This document shows, one piece after another, positions 1-6,223 of a DNA stretch of 6,223 nt. This stretch comes from SAR324 cluster bacterium. Lineage in GTDB: Bacteria; SAR324; JACQKK01. A program made the position numbers and the translations under genes. The first letter of the stretch is position 1; each line of letters starts with the position of its first letter. The notes under the pieces were generated by a model. It searched no databases, was not told the origin of the DNA, and saw nothing but the letters and a program-made list of their open reading frames with translations. Location of the stretch: contig JAPUJL010000422.1 in assembly GCA_027296185.1 (NCBI GenBank), forward strand, positions 1 through 6,223. Reading direction: 5' to 3'.

Positions 1-465
1 CTCTCCCGCATCGCAGCGCACGACCACCCCGAACCGGTCGCGGGAGAACCGGGTATATCCCTTGAATGCGTCCGAGCCGGGCAGCTTTTTCCGCTGCAGG
101 TCCAGCACGGCGAACGCCCCAATCGAAAATGCCGTGAACACGCCGCCCAACAATATCATCAACTCGAAGGCGAAGATCGTATACGGCGGTATGGACACGA
201 TCGGCTTGGCGCTCACCGGGAGCACCCATTCCATCGAGGTCCACGAGGTCAGGGCGTAGCCGAAGAAGATGCCCAGTCCACCCATCACCAACGTCACGAA
301 GGGCACCCTGCTCTGGGGGTGGCCCATCGCCGCGTGCAATTCGTGGTGAAAAAAGGGCGACATGACGCTGAAGTCCTTGCCCTGACCGCGCAGGGAGCGG
401 ATGACGGCGGTTGCCTCGTCGATATACTCGAAGGTACCCCAGATTCCGTTGAACGACTTACGCAT
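1..465 (-). CDS. actD: ActD, DUF3341 membrane subunit of alternative complex III (3' end cut by window)
   Basis: Small membrane subunit of the quinol-oxidising complex; its exact role in the family is unclear, with proposed structural or proton-related functions. The window holds the first 155 codons from an ATG at 465-463; the frame runs open off the left edge. Two hydrophobic helices are visible, at about residues 56-75 (FVTLVMGGLGIFFGYALTSW) and 95-122, joined by a short loop with a YTIFAFELMIL-type entry typical of DUF3341. After the second helix comes the family-like RFSRDRFGVVVRCD segment (139-152). The family is usually about 170-180 residues, so only some 20 residues should be missing. 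It lies 36 bases downstream of actC on the same strand. A weak ribosome-binding AGG sits six bases before the ATG. The assignment rests on these family patterns and on the position directly after actC. Confidence 0.9.
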   Translation of the reverse strand, partial: MRKSFNGIWGTFEYIDEATAVIRSLRGQGKDFSVMSPFFHHELHAAMGHPQSRVPFVTLVMGGLGIFFGYALTSWTSMEWVLPVSAKPIVSIPPYTIFAFELMILLGGVFTAFSIGAFAVLDLQRKKLPGSDAFKGYTRFSRDRFGVVVRCDAGE

Positions 466-501
466 CCTCGACCTATGTCGTTGCGGTTCCGCCGGCGGCG
501 A

Positions 502-1869
502 TCAAAGTTCGCCCGCCGGGTTCTTCCTCGGTGGCTCGAGCCCCTCCTTCATCTCGGCGATGGCCATGCCGGGCATGGAGCGGAGGAACAGCATGAACAG
601 GGTGAAGAAGAAGCCGAAGCTGCCCAGGGTGATGCCCACCTCGACGACGGTGGGTACGTAGTTTCCCCAGTTGGCGGGGTTGAACTCCCGCTGCAGCGAA
701 TTGACGATGATATTGAAGCGCTCGAACCACATCCCGATGTTGATCAGGATCGAAATGAAGAACAACGCCAGCAGATTGTTGCGGATCTTCCAGCGCCACA
801 GCGGCAAGGGCGAGATCACGTTGCAGAACACCATGATCCAGAAGGCGTACTGCGCGAAGCCGAAGGTCGGTACGTCGGTGAAAGGCAGCAGGGCCTCGTC
901 CCCGAAGGCCCGGAAATAGAACTGCCCGCGCTCGAAGGGCACGCCGCTGTAATAGGCGATGAAGAACTCCGAGACGTAGGCGTAACCCACGATGATCGAA
1001 GTGAAGAGGATCACCTTGGCCATGCTCTGCAGGACGTGGTCGGTGATGTATTTTTCCATGCCGAACACGATCCGCATCGGGATGACGATGGTCAGCACCA
1101 TCGCCAGCCCCGAGAAGATCGCCCCCGCCACGAAGTAAGGGGCGAAGATCGTGGTGTGCCACCCGGGAATCATCGACATGGCGAAATCCCAGGAGACGAT
1201 CGAGTGCACCGAGAACACCAGCGGCGTCGCCAGCGCCGCCAGCAGCAGATAGGCCCGGGCGTAATGGAGCCATTGCTGGAAGGAATTGTTCCAGCCCATG
1301 GCCAGCATCGAGTAAATCATCTTGCGCAGACCCTTGCTGCTGTCCCGCGCCGCGGCGATATCGGGCACCAGCCCCACGATGAAGAACGTGATGGAGATCG
1401 TGAGGTACGTCGAGACGGCGAACACGTCCCACAGCAACGGGGACTTGAAGTTCACCCACAGCATCCGCTCATTGGGGTAGGGGATCAGCCAGTAGGCGTA
1501 CCACGGACGCCCGAGGTGGATGATCGGGAACAGCCCGGCCGTCATCACGGCGAAGACCGTCATTCCTTCGGCGGCCCGGTAGATGGGCGCCCGCCAGGGC
1601 GCACGGGTCAGGAAGAACACGGCGGAAATCAGCGTCCCCGCGTGACCGATCCCGATCCAGAACACGAAGTTGGTGACGTAGACGCCCCAGCCGATCGGGT
1701 GCGATATCCCGCTCAGCCCGAGCCCCACGTCCACCTGGATGGCGAAGCTGACCGCGCCCACCATCAGCGCGACCACGAAGCCCAGCAGCAGGAGGAAGTA
1801 CGCCGGCCGCGGGCGTACCATCGTGCTCAGGACGTCGTCGTTGACTTCCGCATAGGTGATGGTGCTCAA
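502..1869 (-). CDS. actC: ActC, NrfD/PsrC-type quinol-oxidising membrane subunit of alternative complex III
   Basis: Integral membrane protein of 455 residues that in ACIII binds and oxidises quinol at the membrane face next to ActB and is thought to help conserve energy. About ten hydrophobic helices can be picked out, near residues 23-45, 61-88, 101-118, 146-168, 206-226, 240-266, 285-307, 337-356, 366-386 and 407-430, matching the long NrfD fold of this complex. Family-like stretches include WIGIGHAGTLISAVFFLTRA (71-90) with polar H76 inside a helix, HLGRPWYAYW (118-127), and the MWFERFNIIV segment (380-389). The start is a TTG at 1869-1867, chosen because AGGAGG lies six bases upstream and no in-frame ATG suits the N-terminus as well. 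The start is one base past the actB stop, so translation of the two is probably coupled. The short charged tail (residues 438-455) should be outside the membrane. Polysulfide reductase PsrC and QrcD are relatives, but DUF3341 next door and the fused ActB point to ACIII. Confidence 0.95.
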   Translation of the reverse strand: MSTITYAEVNDDVLSTMVRPRPAYFLLLLGFVVALMVGAVSFAIQVDVGLGLSGISHPIGWGVYVTNFVFWIGIGHAGTLISAVFFLTRAPWRAPIYRAAEGMTVFAVMTAGLFPIIHLGRPWYAYWLIPYPNERMLWVNFKSPLLWDVFAVSTYLTISITFFIVGLVPDIAAARDSSKGLRKMIYSMLAMGWNNSFQQWLHYARAYLLLAALATPLVFSVHSIVSWDFAMSMIPGWHTTIFAPYFVAGAIFSGLAMVLTIVIPMRIVFGMEKYITDHVLQSMAKVILFTSIIVGYAYVSEFFIAYYSGVPFERGQFYFRAFGDEALLPFTDVPTFGFAQYAFWIMVFCNVISPLPLWRWKIRNNLLALFFISILINIGMWFERFNIIVNSLQREFNPANWGNYVPTVVEVGITLGSFGFFFTLFMLFLRSMPGMAIAEMKEGLEPPRKNPAGEL

Positions 1870-1870
1870 A

Positions 1871-4800
1871 CTACGCCTCCTCTCCCGGGTGCCCGTCGAT
1901 CAGGTCCATGACCTTGCGCAAGTAGGTGATACCCGGCTTATTGGCCGTCTCCGCCAGCACCTCGTACTGCCGCACCCGTTTGTCCTCGTCGTGCTCGCCG
2001 CGCAGGGCCCGGCGCGCCACGGCGCTGTTGGGATCGGCCAGGTTACCGAAGGCGATCGCGCTCGTCGGGCAGGTCTGGACGCAGGCGGGGGTTACTTCGC
2101 CCTCGCGGATGTCGCGGCCCTGGCCATTGGCGGAATACCGGGCGCGGTGGATGCGCTGCACGCAGAAGGTGCACTTCTCCATGATCCCCTTCGAGCGCAC
2201 TGTGACGTCGGGATTCAACTGGAGGTGCAAGGGGCTGTCGTACTCGTACTCGAACCAGTTGAAACGCCGCACCTTGTACACGCAGTTGTTCGCGCAGTAC
2301 CGGGTGCCGACGCAACGGTTGTACACCTGGGCGTTGAGCCCCTCGGGCGTGTGGTAGGTGGCGTAGACGGGGCAGACAGGCTCGCAGCCGGCGTTCTCGC
2401 AGTGCTGGCAGAGCATGGGCTGCATGAGAGTCTTGTAGCTGTCCCCTTCGCCTTCGAGGAAGCGCTCGATGCGGAGCCACGACATTTCCCGCCCCAGCGC
2501 CACGCGCTCCTTGCCGACGACGGGCACGTTGTTTTCCGCGTAACAGGCGGCCACGCACGCGGAACAGCCGGTACAGCGGTCCACGTCGATGGTCATGCCC
2601 CAGCGGTAGGGCTCGTAGTAGCCGGGCGTGTCGCCCCGCTCGGGGTAGAAATCGATCCGGCGCGGGTGCTCGCCGCCGCCGGCATGGTGGCCGTCCGCCG
2701 GCTTTTCGCCCTTGGCGAACTGCTCCGGGGTGATCGTCTTGATGATCCCGCGCCCCATCTGCCGGGGGCTGCCGTCCAGTTGCACCACGAAGGAGCGGCC
2801 CTCGCCCCGCTCGATGGTGACGCGCGTGGAGAGAAAGGCGAAGTCTCCCGAGTCGGCGTCGGTCTTAGCCGGCAGCAGGGAGACGATGTTGACGCCCCGC
2901 CCGTCGGCCGTTCGGCCCGCCCCGCTGTGCCCCTGTCCAAGGGGAACGGCGATCACGTCGCGGTGAACGCCATAGTGGTAATAGGCGGAAACCGTGACCT
3001 CACCCTCGGGCGAGCGGACGACCATTTGGTCGCCGTGGGAAATGCCATGGGCTTTGGCGGTCTCCGGATTGATGTCGGCCCAGGAATCCCACACCACTTG
3101 CGACAGGGGATCGGGGATTTCCTGCAGCCACGGATTGACCGAGCCCTCGCCGCTGCGGTGGCGCAACGACGGCGTGGGAAGCAGCAGCAGCCCGTTGCCC
3201 TCCAGGGAGGGCTGCGCCAGCGGCCGGTTGAGGGCGTCCGGCCTCAGCCTTACGATGCTGGAGAACGCCACCTGCCGGAAGACGCCGCCGTTTTGCAGCG
3301 ACTGGCGCCAGAATTCCTCGAACGGCTCCCGGGAGCCGGTTTCGAGTTGAATTTCGCGCCACGCCTCCATCAGGTAATCCCGGAAGGCGGTGCCGTCCTC
3401 GAATCCGGCCAGACCCAGGGCCTTGCCCAGGGAAATCAGCGTGTCCTCCGGAGCCTTCACCGGAAAGACCGGCGCCATCACCGGTTGCCGCAGGGCGAAC
3501 ACACCCCGCTGCGGGAAAGCATCGCCCCAGCGCTCGTAGGCGGTCAGCCCCGGCAGCAGGATGTGGGCGCGGTGGGTGGTCTCGTCCCAGGCGGATGAGA
3601 GGCTGACAATGGTGCCCACCCGGCCCAGCGCCTCTTCCACGCCTGTCGCAGGGGGCAGGTGATAGAGGGGATTGGCACCGTCGACGATCAGCACGTCCAC
3701 TTCCCCCGAGCGCATGCGGCGCACGGCGTCCAGCACTTCGGCGAAGGGACTCGAGGAGTCGATCTGCTGCATGGCCCCGAACTGCACCGTCTCCCCGACG
3801 TTGCCGGCCACGAAGTTCAACAGGGAGACCGCCGCATGGGCGTCCGACGCGGCCTCGTGGGCCAGGGAGGTGCCGCCCCCCAGGGCCAGGCTCTGCTCGG
3901 CCCGGGCGAACTCGTCGGCAAGGGCTTGCAGCCGCTCCTCGGCCACGCCCGCCTCCTCGGCCGCGCGGGCCAGGGTAAACGGCCTCAGAAACGCCTCGAC
4001 CCGGGCACGGTCGCCGGGCGGCACGCGACGCCCGTTGCGGTGCACGGTCTGCCGCGCGATGGCCAAGGCCACCACCGTCTCGCTCCCCGGGCGGACGGGC
4101 AGCCAGTCGTCGGCATTGGCACCGCTGAGGGAGAGGTGCGGGCCCACATGGACGAATCGCCCGCGGGTGCGCTCCTCGTCGTTGGCCGCGTGCATCTGGG
4201 CGAACTGGCGGTTCTGACGCACCGGGCTGAGCCAGGTCTCCAGAAAGTCGCTACCGAAATTGAGCAGAAACGTGGCGCGGTCGATGCGGTACTGGGGAAT
4301 CTCCGGCCGGCCGAACATCCGGCGGTTGGCCTGCTTGATGGCGTGCTGTCCCAGCGGATCGAGGACGACCTTGGGCGAGGCCCCCAGGGCCGAAAGCCAC
4401 TGGTCCAGCAATTGGCCCCGCGTACCGTCCGCGCGGTTGGTCATCAGCACGATGCGGCTGGGGTCCGACACGGCGCGCAAGCGCTCCGCCGCGGCGTGCT
4501 CGGCGGCATCCCACTCCGCTTCCCGCCATTCCTCGCCCTCGCGCAGCATGGCCGAGGGGATGCGGGCGGGATTGTAGAGGGTCTGGAGCGACGACTGCCC
4601 GCGGATGCAGAGGTTGCCGCGGTTGATCGGATGGTCCGGGTTGCCCTCCGCCTTGATGGCGCGGCCCTCGCGGGTGCGCATGATCATCCCGCAACCGGCG
4701 GGGCATTCGGCGCAGGTGGTGGCGTAATCGATCGGGTTGCCCGGAACGTAATCGATGTTGTCCGGGGGGACGAGCAAGGGGATCAGCTTCTCGGGCACAT

Positions 4801-4885
4801 CCGAGCAACCGGCCGCGGCCGCGGCGGAGGCGCCGCCCGCGGCCAGGACCTTGAAGAAATCCCGTCTTCGTAATTCTCGTTCCAT
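1871..4885 (-). CDS. actB: ActB, fused molybdopterin-oxidoreductase-like / Fe-S cluster subunit of alternative complex III
   Basis: Large electron-transfer subunit of 1004 residues on the periplasmic side, passing electrons from the quinol site in ActC to ActA. The N-terminus has a twin-arginine signal (RRDFFK, 7-12), then an Ala/Gly-rich stretch ending in C27 in an AAGC context, a possible lipobox. Residues about 50-715 resemble the molybdopterin oxidoreductase fold, starting with a complete cluster motif C58-x2-C61-x3-C65-x27-C93; no other cysteine occurs until 771, so no Cys ligand for molybdenum is seen. After a His/Gly-rich linker (about 733-742) comes the ferredoxin-like half: C771/774/777/781, C826/829/834/838, C858/864/868 and C905/908/935/939. 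The third group has T861 where a cysteine is usual, consistent with the [3Fe-4S] cluster of ACIII plus three [4Fe-4S]. The ATG at 4885 was chosen because the Tat motif follows directly and a purine-rich site lies eight bases upstream; the longer open frame to 5374 only reads through actA out of frame. It lies 26 bases after actA and one base before actC. Confidence 0.95.
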   Translation of the reverse strand: MERELRRRDFFKVLAAGGASAAAAAGCSDVPEKLIPLLVPPDNIDYVPGNPIDYATTCAECPAGCGMIMRTREGRAIKAEGNPDHPINRGNLCIRGQSSLQTLYNPARIPSAMLREGEEWREAEWDAAEHAAAERLRAVSDPSRIVLMTNRADGTRGQLLDQWLSALGASPKVVLDPLGQHAIKQANRRMFGRPEIPQYRIDRATFLLNFGSDFLETWLSPVRQNRQFAQMHAANDEERTRGRFVHVGPHLSLSGANADDWLPVRPGSETVVALAIARQTVHRNGRRVPPGDRARVEAFLRPFTLARAAEEAGVAEERLQALADEFARAEQSLALGGGTSLAHEAASDAHAAVSLLNFVAGNVGETVQFGAMQQIDSSSPFAEVLDAVRRMRSGEVDVLIVDGANPLYHLPPATGVEEALGRVGTIVSLSSAWDETTHRAHILLPGLTAYERWGDAFPQRGVFALRQPVMAPVFPVKAPEDTLISLGKALGLAGFEDGTAFRDYLMEAWREIQLETGSREPFEEFWRQSLQNGGVFRQVAFSSIVRLRPDALNRPLAQPSLEGNGLLLLPTPSLRHRSGEGSVNPWLQEIPDPLSQVVWDSWADINPETAKAHGISHGDQMVVRSPEGEVTVSAYYHYGVHRDVIAVPLGQGHSGAGRTADGRGVNIVSLLPAKTDADSGDFAFLSTRVTIERGEGRSFVVQLDGSPRQMGRGIIKTITPEQFAKGEKPADGHHAGGGEHPRRIDFYPERGDTPGYYEPYRWGMTIDVDRCTGCSACVAACYAENNVPVVGKERVALGREMSWLRIERFLEGEGDSYKTLMQPMLCQHCENAGCEPVCPVYATYHTPEGLNAQVYNRCVGTRYCANNCVYKVRRFNWFEYEYDSPLHLQLNPDVTVRSKGIMEKCTFCVQRIHRARYSANGQGRDIREGEVTPACVQTCPTSAIAFGNLADPNSAVARRALRGEHDEDKRVRQYEVLAETANKPGITYLRKVMDLIDGHPGEEA
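1876..1881 (-). promoter_or_regulatory. Ribosome binding site of actC, deciding a TTG start
   Basis: On the minus strand AGGAGG lies within the last codons of actB (the Glu-Glu-Ala end), six bases before the TTG at 1869. It is a near-perfect Shine-Dalgarno at ideal distance, which supports the non-ATG start and translational coupling with actB. Confidence 0.75.
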
Positions 4886-4893
4886 GTTAACGG

Positions 4894-4900
4894 CCTCTCT
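4894..4900 (-). promoter_or_regulatory. Ribosome binding site of actB
   Basis: On the minus strand AGAGAGG ends eight bases before the ATG at 4885, in the 26-base gap after the actA stop. It supports the short ActB that begins just before the twin-arginine motif. Confidence 0.6.
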
Positions 4901-4911
4901 CTCGATCGAGA

Positions 4912-5571
4912 TTACTTGTGACAGGTCAGGCAGTCGGTGAGATTCGGCCGGTGGTGGCCGATGGGGCTCATCGCGTTCTTCAGGGAGGTGCTGCCCGGGC
5001 CGGCGGGGGTGGCCGCCTTCCGTTCCTGGGCGCCGGGTATCGTCAGGTGACATTCCATGCACCAACCCATCAGGCCGAAGTCCGGATTGAACTTTTCCAC
5101 GACGTGCATGGTCTCGATGGGGCCATGGCAGGTCTGACAGGGAACGCCATTGGGAAATATCTCGTTGCGGGCGCGCACATGACGGAAGTGGGGATACCGC
5201 ACGAAATCGGGAACGTCGTGGATCTTCACCCAGGGGATGGGCTCCTTCTTGTCCCAGTATTCCTTGAGCTTCTGCACCTCCGCCAGCTGCGTCCCTACCA
5301 ACTGATGGCACCCCATGCAGATCTGCACCGGAGGCACCCCGGAGACCAGCGAACGCCGCGCGTAGATGTGACAATACTCGCAGGGGATCTGGATGTCCGT
5401 GGCGTGAATCTTATGGCTGAACTTGATGGGCTGCGGACCCGCGGGGATTTCCGCCACATCCTGGTCGGTAAGCTGAGCCAGCGCCGCGCCGCCCGATAGG
5501 GCGAACATTGCAGCGGCTAGGAGGGGAATCAGGATGCCCCCAGGGAAGAGCCGTTTCGGCTGACCGGTCAT
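4912..5571 (-). CDS. actA: ActA, pentahaem cytochrome c subunit of alternative complex III
   Basis: Periplasmic multihaem cytochrome of 219 residues, the likely electron exit of the complex toward a monohaem cytochrome c or terminal oxidase. Five CXXCH haem c motifs are present: C64-H68 (CEYCH), C85-H89 (CMGCH), C145-H149 (CQTCH), C171-H175 (CMECH) and C214-H218 (CLTCH), the last only one residue from the C-terminus. Five haems match ActA; the related QrcA is hexahaem. Extra histidines such as H53 and H56 in FSHKIH, H118, H128, H131, H156, H206 and H207 could be distal ligands. Residues 10-32 form a hydrophobic segment ending in ALA before Q33, so it is either a cleaved Sec signal or a retained anchor. 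The ATG at 5571 was chosen as the usual codon; GGGAG lies ten bases upstream. A TTG at 5577, two codons earlier and four bases from the same site, is an alternative. It is the first gene of the operon, 26 bases before actB. Confidence 0.93.
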   Translation of the reverse strand: MTGQPKRLFPGGILIPLLAAAMFALSGGAALAQLTDQDVAEIPAGPQPIKFSHKIHATDIQIPCEYCHIYARRSLVSGVPPVQICMGCHQLVGTQLAEVQKLKEYWDKKEPIPWVKIHDVPDFVRYPHFRHVRARNEIFPNGVPCQTCHGPIETMHVVEKFNPDFGLMGWCMECHLTIPGAQERKAATPAGPGSTSLKNAMSPIGHHRPNLTDCLTCHK

Positions 5572-5581
5572 GCGCAATCTG

Positions 5582-5586
5582 CTCCC
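5582..5586 (-). promoter_or_regulatory. Probable ribosome binding site of actA
   Basis: GGGAG on the minus strand lies ten bases before the ATG at 5571 and four before the TTG at 5577. The spacing is long for the former and short for the latter, so the exact start of actA is not settled by it. Confidence 0.4.
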
Positions 5587-5760
5587 GAATCCCTCTCTTC
5601 TACTGCGTTTCGCCCGATTTAAACTGGGTGCCGTCCGCCCGGCTAGGATCGGCCGCGTGCGTCGAAACTCCCGCGGCTCGGCGCCGGTTCCAGACCCTAC
5701 TGCACCGCCGATGCCGGTCGCCAGAGGATTCTTCGCGTCACCAACATCGCGCTGGAACGG

Positions 5761-5915
5761 CGGATTGGCGTGGCTTCAGGCGCCCCCGGCGCGGCGAACG
5801 GCCGGTTCCGGGGCTGCGGCACCCCCCATTAATCACATTCTCCTGGGGAACGCAACGGGAACCCGGTCCACTGACAATCCCCCCGCCCCCAAACGGCGAT
5901 GGCCACGCCAATCCG
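5761..5915. repeat. Perfect 14-bp inverted repeat, arms 127 bases apart
   Basis: The arm CGGATTGGCGTGGC at 5761-5774 is matched exactly by its reverse complement GCCACGCCAATCCG at 5902-5915. The match stops on both sides. The 127 bases between carry no recognisable gene. The arms could pair in the transcript leading into actA, could be a pair of binding sites, or could be a remnant of a small mobile element; nothing in the sequence decides among these. Confidence 0.7.
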
Positions 5916-5924
5916 GCTCTCTAT

Positions 5925-5966
5925 GCCGCTCCATCCGCGCCGCTCCATCCGGGCCGCTCCATCCGG
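5925..5966. repeat. Tandem repeat, three copies of a 14-bp unit
   Basis: Three head-to-tail copies of GCCGCTCCATCCG followed by C, G and G, at 5925-5938, 5939-5952 and 5953-5966; only the last base of copy one differs. A 14-base unit shifts reading frame at each copy, which argues against coding. It begins ten bases past the right arm of the inverted repeat. Confidence 0.9.
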
Positions 5967-6013
5967 GCCTGGGGCCGACACCCGTAAAACGGCGGAAGGA
6001 AGGAGCGCTTGCG

Positions 6014-6223
6014 TTATTCGGGCGGTTTCGTGGATAAGGCGGCGTTTGCCGATTCGGTGCCGGCGTGGGGCCTTCCCTGGGCCGCTCCGCGCCGCCGTGC
6101 AAGCCGAGCAGCGAGGGCCACCGCCCGCCCCTCGATCCGCCCCAGGCTGTAGGCCAGGCATTCGGCCACATAACCCAGCGTGAAGCGCCAGGGGGAAATC
6201 CCGGGCCGCTTCGCCAGCCATTC
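6014..6223 (-). CDS. Unrecognised protein, C-terminal 69 residues (5' end outside the window)
   Basis: An open frame enters at the right edge, beginning EWLAKRPGISPWRFTLGYVA, and stops at TAA (6016-6014). The first 35 or so residues look like real protein: mixed aromatic and hydrophobic residues (WRFTLGYVAECLAYSLGRIEG) that could form a membrane-associated or amphipathic helix. The tail is an Arg/Ala-rich segment (about 36-51) and a polar end. I do not recognise the family and assign no function. It is on the same strand as the act genes but about 440 bases upstream of actA, so it is probably not in the same operon. Overlapping frames starting at ATGs nearby (6221, 6171) are low-complexity and less convincing, but the choice of frame rests on composition only. 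Confidence 0.5.
   Translation of the reverse strand, partial: EWLAKRPGISPWRFTLGYVAECLAYSLGRIEGRAVALAARLARRRGAAQGRPHAGTESANAALSTKPPE

Larger units (their letters stand above)
5572..6013. other. Noncoding region upstream of the act operon
   Basis: This stretch of about 440 bases separates the end of the upstream gene from actA, both on the minus strand. Open frames crossing it are Pro/Arg/Ala-rich with no recognisable protein pattern, so I take it as noncoding. It holds a three-copy tandem repeat and a 14-bp inverted repeat (listed separately), and an AT-only heptamer at 5617-5623, which stands out in GC-rich surroundings about 45 bases before actA and could belong to a promoter. I could not pair that heptamer with a convincing -35 box. 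No clear hairpin followed by a T-run is seen after the upstream gene, and no tRNA or other RNA gene is recognised. Confidence 0.6.

Noticed and set aside
489..498. Ten-base GC palindrome in the gap between actC and actD
   Set aside because: It is a simple CCGCCGGCGG string overlapping the GC-rich gap with no T-run; expected by chance in this composition.
319..4873. Long plus-strand open frames (319-1911, 1856-3598, 3659-4873) opposite the act genes
   Set aside because: Their products are rich in His, Arg, Gly, Pro and Asp with no protein family pattern, and they lie antisense to clearly recognised genes. They are the usual consequence of high GC.
4886..5374. Upstream extension of ActB by 163 residues
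   Set aside because: The extension overlaps actA in another frame and has shadow-like composition. The ATG at 4885 has a ribosome site and is followed at once by a twin-arginine signal.
1871..5571. Assignment as polysulfide reductase or Qrc complex instead of ACIII
   Set aside because: Those systems have separate catalytic and Fe-S subunits, and QrcA is hexahaem. Here the two halves are fused, the cytochrome has five haem motifs, and DUF3341 follows.
5776..5829. Tiny minus-strand frame of 17 codons preceded by AGGAG, as a possible leader peptide
   Set aside because: It encodes only a Gly/Ala/Pro/Arg-rich string with no regulatory codon run and no attenuator hairpin seen; a chance match is as likely.
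5967..6013. Terminator for the partial upstream gene
   Set aside because: Only a four-base stem (CCGT/ACGG) without a following T-run could be found after the stop; not enough to call.
5508..6037. Plus-strand frames of about 155-159 codons across the upstream region
   Set aside because: Pro/Arg/Ala-rich low-complexity products, crossing a tandem repeat whose unit is not a multiple of three; no recognisable domain.

Overview
The window comes from a GC-rich bacterium, as judged by eye from base composition and the long open antisense frames. It carries most of an operon for alternative complex III (ACIII, Act), the quinol:electron-acceptor oxidoreductase that replaces or supplements cytochrome bc1 in many aerobic bacteria. 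The lineage cannot be fixed from sequence alone. A high-GC proteobacterium or a similar Gram-negative is plausible, because the proteins carry Sec and Tat-type export signals, a possible lipobox and periplasmic haem motifs.

All recognised genes are on the minus strand, so the operon reads from right to left. From the right edge: 6223-6014 is the 3' end of an unrecognised upstream gene. Positions 6013-5572 form a noncoding stretch of about 440 bases with a three-copy 14-bp tandem repeat and a widely spaced perfect 14-bp inverted repeat; it must also hold whatever promoter drives the operon. Then follow actA (pentahaem cytochrome c, 5571-4912), actB (fused molybdopterin-oxidoreductase-like and Fe-S ferredoxin-like protein, 4885-1871), actC (NrfD/PsrC-type quinol-binding membrane subunit, 1869-502) and actD (DUF3341 membrane subunit, 465 to the left edge, cut by the window). 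Gaps between the act genes are 26, 1 and 36 bases, as expected for one transcript.

From what is known of ACIII, quinol is oxidised at the membrane subunit ActC, electrons pass through the Fe-S clusters of ActB to the haems of ActA, and then to a soluble or monohaem cytochrome and a terminal oxidase. ActD is a small two-helix subunit. The remaining usual genes (actE monohaem cytochrome, actF second NrfD-like subunit, often oxidase genes) would be expected just beyond the left edge and are not visible.

This is a known type of system. The most distinctive point is in ActB. Its catalytic-like half keeps a complete four-cysteine N-terminal Fe-S motif, which I recall as degenerate in many ACIII ActB proteins, yet it has no cysteine anywhere between residues 94 and 770 that could bind molybdenum. 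ActB also has a short N-terminus combining a canonical twin-arginine motif with a possible lipobox cysteine.
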